From SMWD01 sp002729875 (GTDB lineage Bacteria; Pseudomonadota; Gammaproteobacteria; Steroidobacterales; GCA-2729495), in the NCBI GenBank assembly GCA_036010905.1, contig DASCMH010000020.1:1-7158 (forward strand): DNA of 7,158 bases. The letters are read 5' to 3'. The notes under the pieces are model-generated. The model saw only the letters and a program-made list of their open reading frames with translations, searched no databases and was not told the DNA's origin. The translations under genes and the position numbers were made by a program. Positions 6,185-7,158 of this stretch are shown in pieces (the stretch's first letter is position 1; each line of letters starts with the position of its first letter).

Positions 6185-7158
6185 TGCCGCAAAGATACTA
6201 TGCGCTGGCGTGCCAGACGATCGTGCGACCGATTACTGAAGACGTTACATCGCGGGAAAACGGCCGCGCCGTTATCAAAGAGAACCTCGATGCGGCACTG
6301 ACGCTGATGTGGAAAGGGCTTGGCAATAACCTCGGCGCAGTGCGACTTGTCACGTTCCCCGAGATGTTTCTGACACTCGCGCCGCTGGGCTGGCGCAAAC
6401 GGCCGTCTTCGGACTGGCTTGACCTCGCCTGCGTGGAAATCCCTGGCCCGGAAATCGAACCGCTGTTGAATGCAGCACGGGAGGCAGGCGTCTTCATCGG
6501 CGCGAACGCTTACGAATACGATCCACGATGGCCGCAACGTTATTTCAATTGTTCGTTCCTGATCGATCCGAACGGTGAAGTCATCCTGAAGTATCGACGC
6601 CTGCACAGCCCGATCACGCCGTCGCCTCACGACTTTCTCGATGAATATGTCGATGTACACGGCTGGGACAGTTTGTTCCCTGTAGCGGACACGGAACTCG
6701 GGCGACTCGCCATGTTCCCCTGCATGGAAGTTGTCTTCCCCGAGGTTGCACGGATGTATGCATTGCAGGGCGCCGAGGTCCTGCTCAATCCGACCAATGA
6801 TTCACCCGATGTTCCGGGTTGGACTGCCTGCAAACAGGCACGGGCGATGGAGAATAACTGTTATCTCGTATCGACGAATGCGGGCGGATGGATCTCGCCG
6901 CGCGGACAATTGGAATCGACCAATGCCGGTGGAACCTGCCTGATCGACTACCGCGGCCAGATTTTTGAAGAACACAAATCGCCGGGCGAAAGTATCAAGG
7001 CCCGTGGTTTAATCGACATCGAACAACTGCGAACGTATCGTCATTCAGCAAACTCGATGAATTTTCTGCCGCAGTTACGCACGGAATTGTACACGGGCTA
7101 CCAAAAATCGATTACGCCGCCGAATCGTTTCAAAGACCCGATGCACGATCATGCTGAA
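6184..7158 (+). CDS. second nitrilase-superfamily paralogue with Lys-to-Arg triad change (3' end outside the window)
   Basis: The frame is open from the ATG at 6184 to the last base (325 residues, no stop), so the gene is cut by the window edge, probably close to its end. It is homologous over its whole length to the gene before it: in the block around the catalytic cysteine 24 of 42 residues are identical (LFPV.DT..GRL....C....FPE.AR..AL.GAE.LL.PT). Shared landmarks are IPGPEI, DP.G.VILKY, DEYV and MNFL.QL.T. The triad Glu (E60, TFPEMFLT) and Cys (C180, MFPCMEVVFPE) are kept, but the residue aligned with the catalytic lysine is arginine (R139 in KYRRLHSP, codon CGC at 6598-6600), and the CYD after the nucleophile is CME. 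It may have altered or lost catalysis, or be a partner subunit of the upstream enzyme. The one-base overlap (stop 6182-6184, start 6184-6186) implies translational coupling; a weak AAGAG lies 9 nt upstream. Confidence 0.9.
   Translation, partial: MPQRYYALACQTIVRPITEDVTSRENGRAVIKENLDAALTLMWKGLGNNLGAVRLVTFPEMFLTLAPLGWRKRPSSDWLDLACVEIPGPEIEPLLNAAREAGVFIGANAYEYDPRWPQRYFNCSFLIDPNGEVILKYRRLHSPITPSPHDFLDEYVDVHGWDSLFPVADTELGRLAMFPCMEVVFPEVARMYALQGAEVLLNPTNDSPDVPGWTACKQARAMENNCYLVSTNAGGWISPRGQLESTNAGGTCLIDYRGQIFEEHKSPGESIKARGLIDIEQLRTYRHSANSMNFLPQLRTELYTGYQKSITPPNRFKDPMHDHAE

Noticed and set aside
6100..6660. Minus-strand open frame of 186 codons inside the two nitrilase genes
   Set aside because: It is antisense to two well-supported coding regions with conserved catalytic motifs, and its translation resembles no family.

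Overview
This window looks like an ordinary bacterial chromosome segment of moderate GC content. It is densely coded, with short intergenic gaps, ATG starts and sigma70-like -10 boxes. A proteobacterium, probably a gammaproteobacterium, is my best guess from the protein styles, but no marker gene confirms it. I see no tRNA, rRNA, CRISPR array, transposase or phage gene.

Layout. Bases 1-114 are a probable divergent promoter region, possibly with the first 14 codons of a leftward gene at the very edge. A flavodoxin-fold NAD(P)H:quinone oxidoreductase (115-870, +) converges on an exported, PA-domain, M28-peptidase-like protein (882-2459, -). A 198-bp divergent intergenic region follows, with a perfect -10 box for the leftward gene and an 8-bp inverted repeat. 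Next is a flavin-reductase-like protein with an unexpected PCP_red-like C-terminal domain (2658-3503, +). It converges, across a 76-bp gap holding nested inverted repeats, on a GPH-family sugar:cation-type MFS symporter (3580-4950, -). A second divergent region (4951-5107) then drives a two-gene operon of paralogous nitrilase-superfamily proteins (5108-6184 and 6184-7158, +). These overlap by one base, and the second runs off the window.

How the genes may work together. The first four genes alternate in strand, so each is probably its own transcription unit. Only the two nitrilase paralogues are clearly co-transcribed. The contents (quinone/flavin reduction, a transporter, an exported hydrolase-like protein, C-N hydrolases) fit an accessory catabolic neighbourhood that takes up and degrades an amide- or nitrile-containing compound. 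That is inference: no substrate-defining oxygenase, regulator or known pathway gene lies in the window.

Three proteins deserve attention. The second nitrilase paralogue has arginine where the catalytic lysine belongs. The M28-like protein has replaced almost all canonical metal ligands. The flavin reductase carries a C-terminal module best known from the protochlorophyllide/chlorophyllide reductase family.
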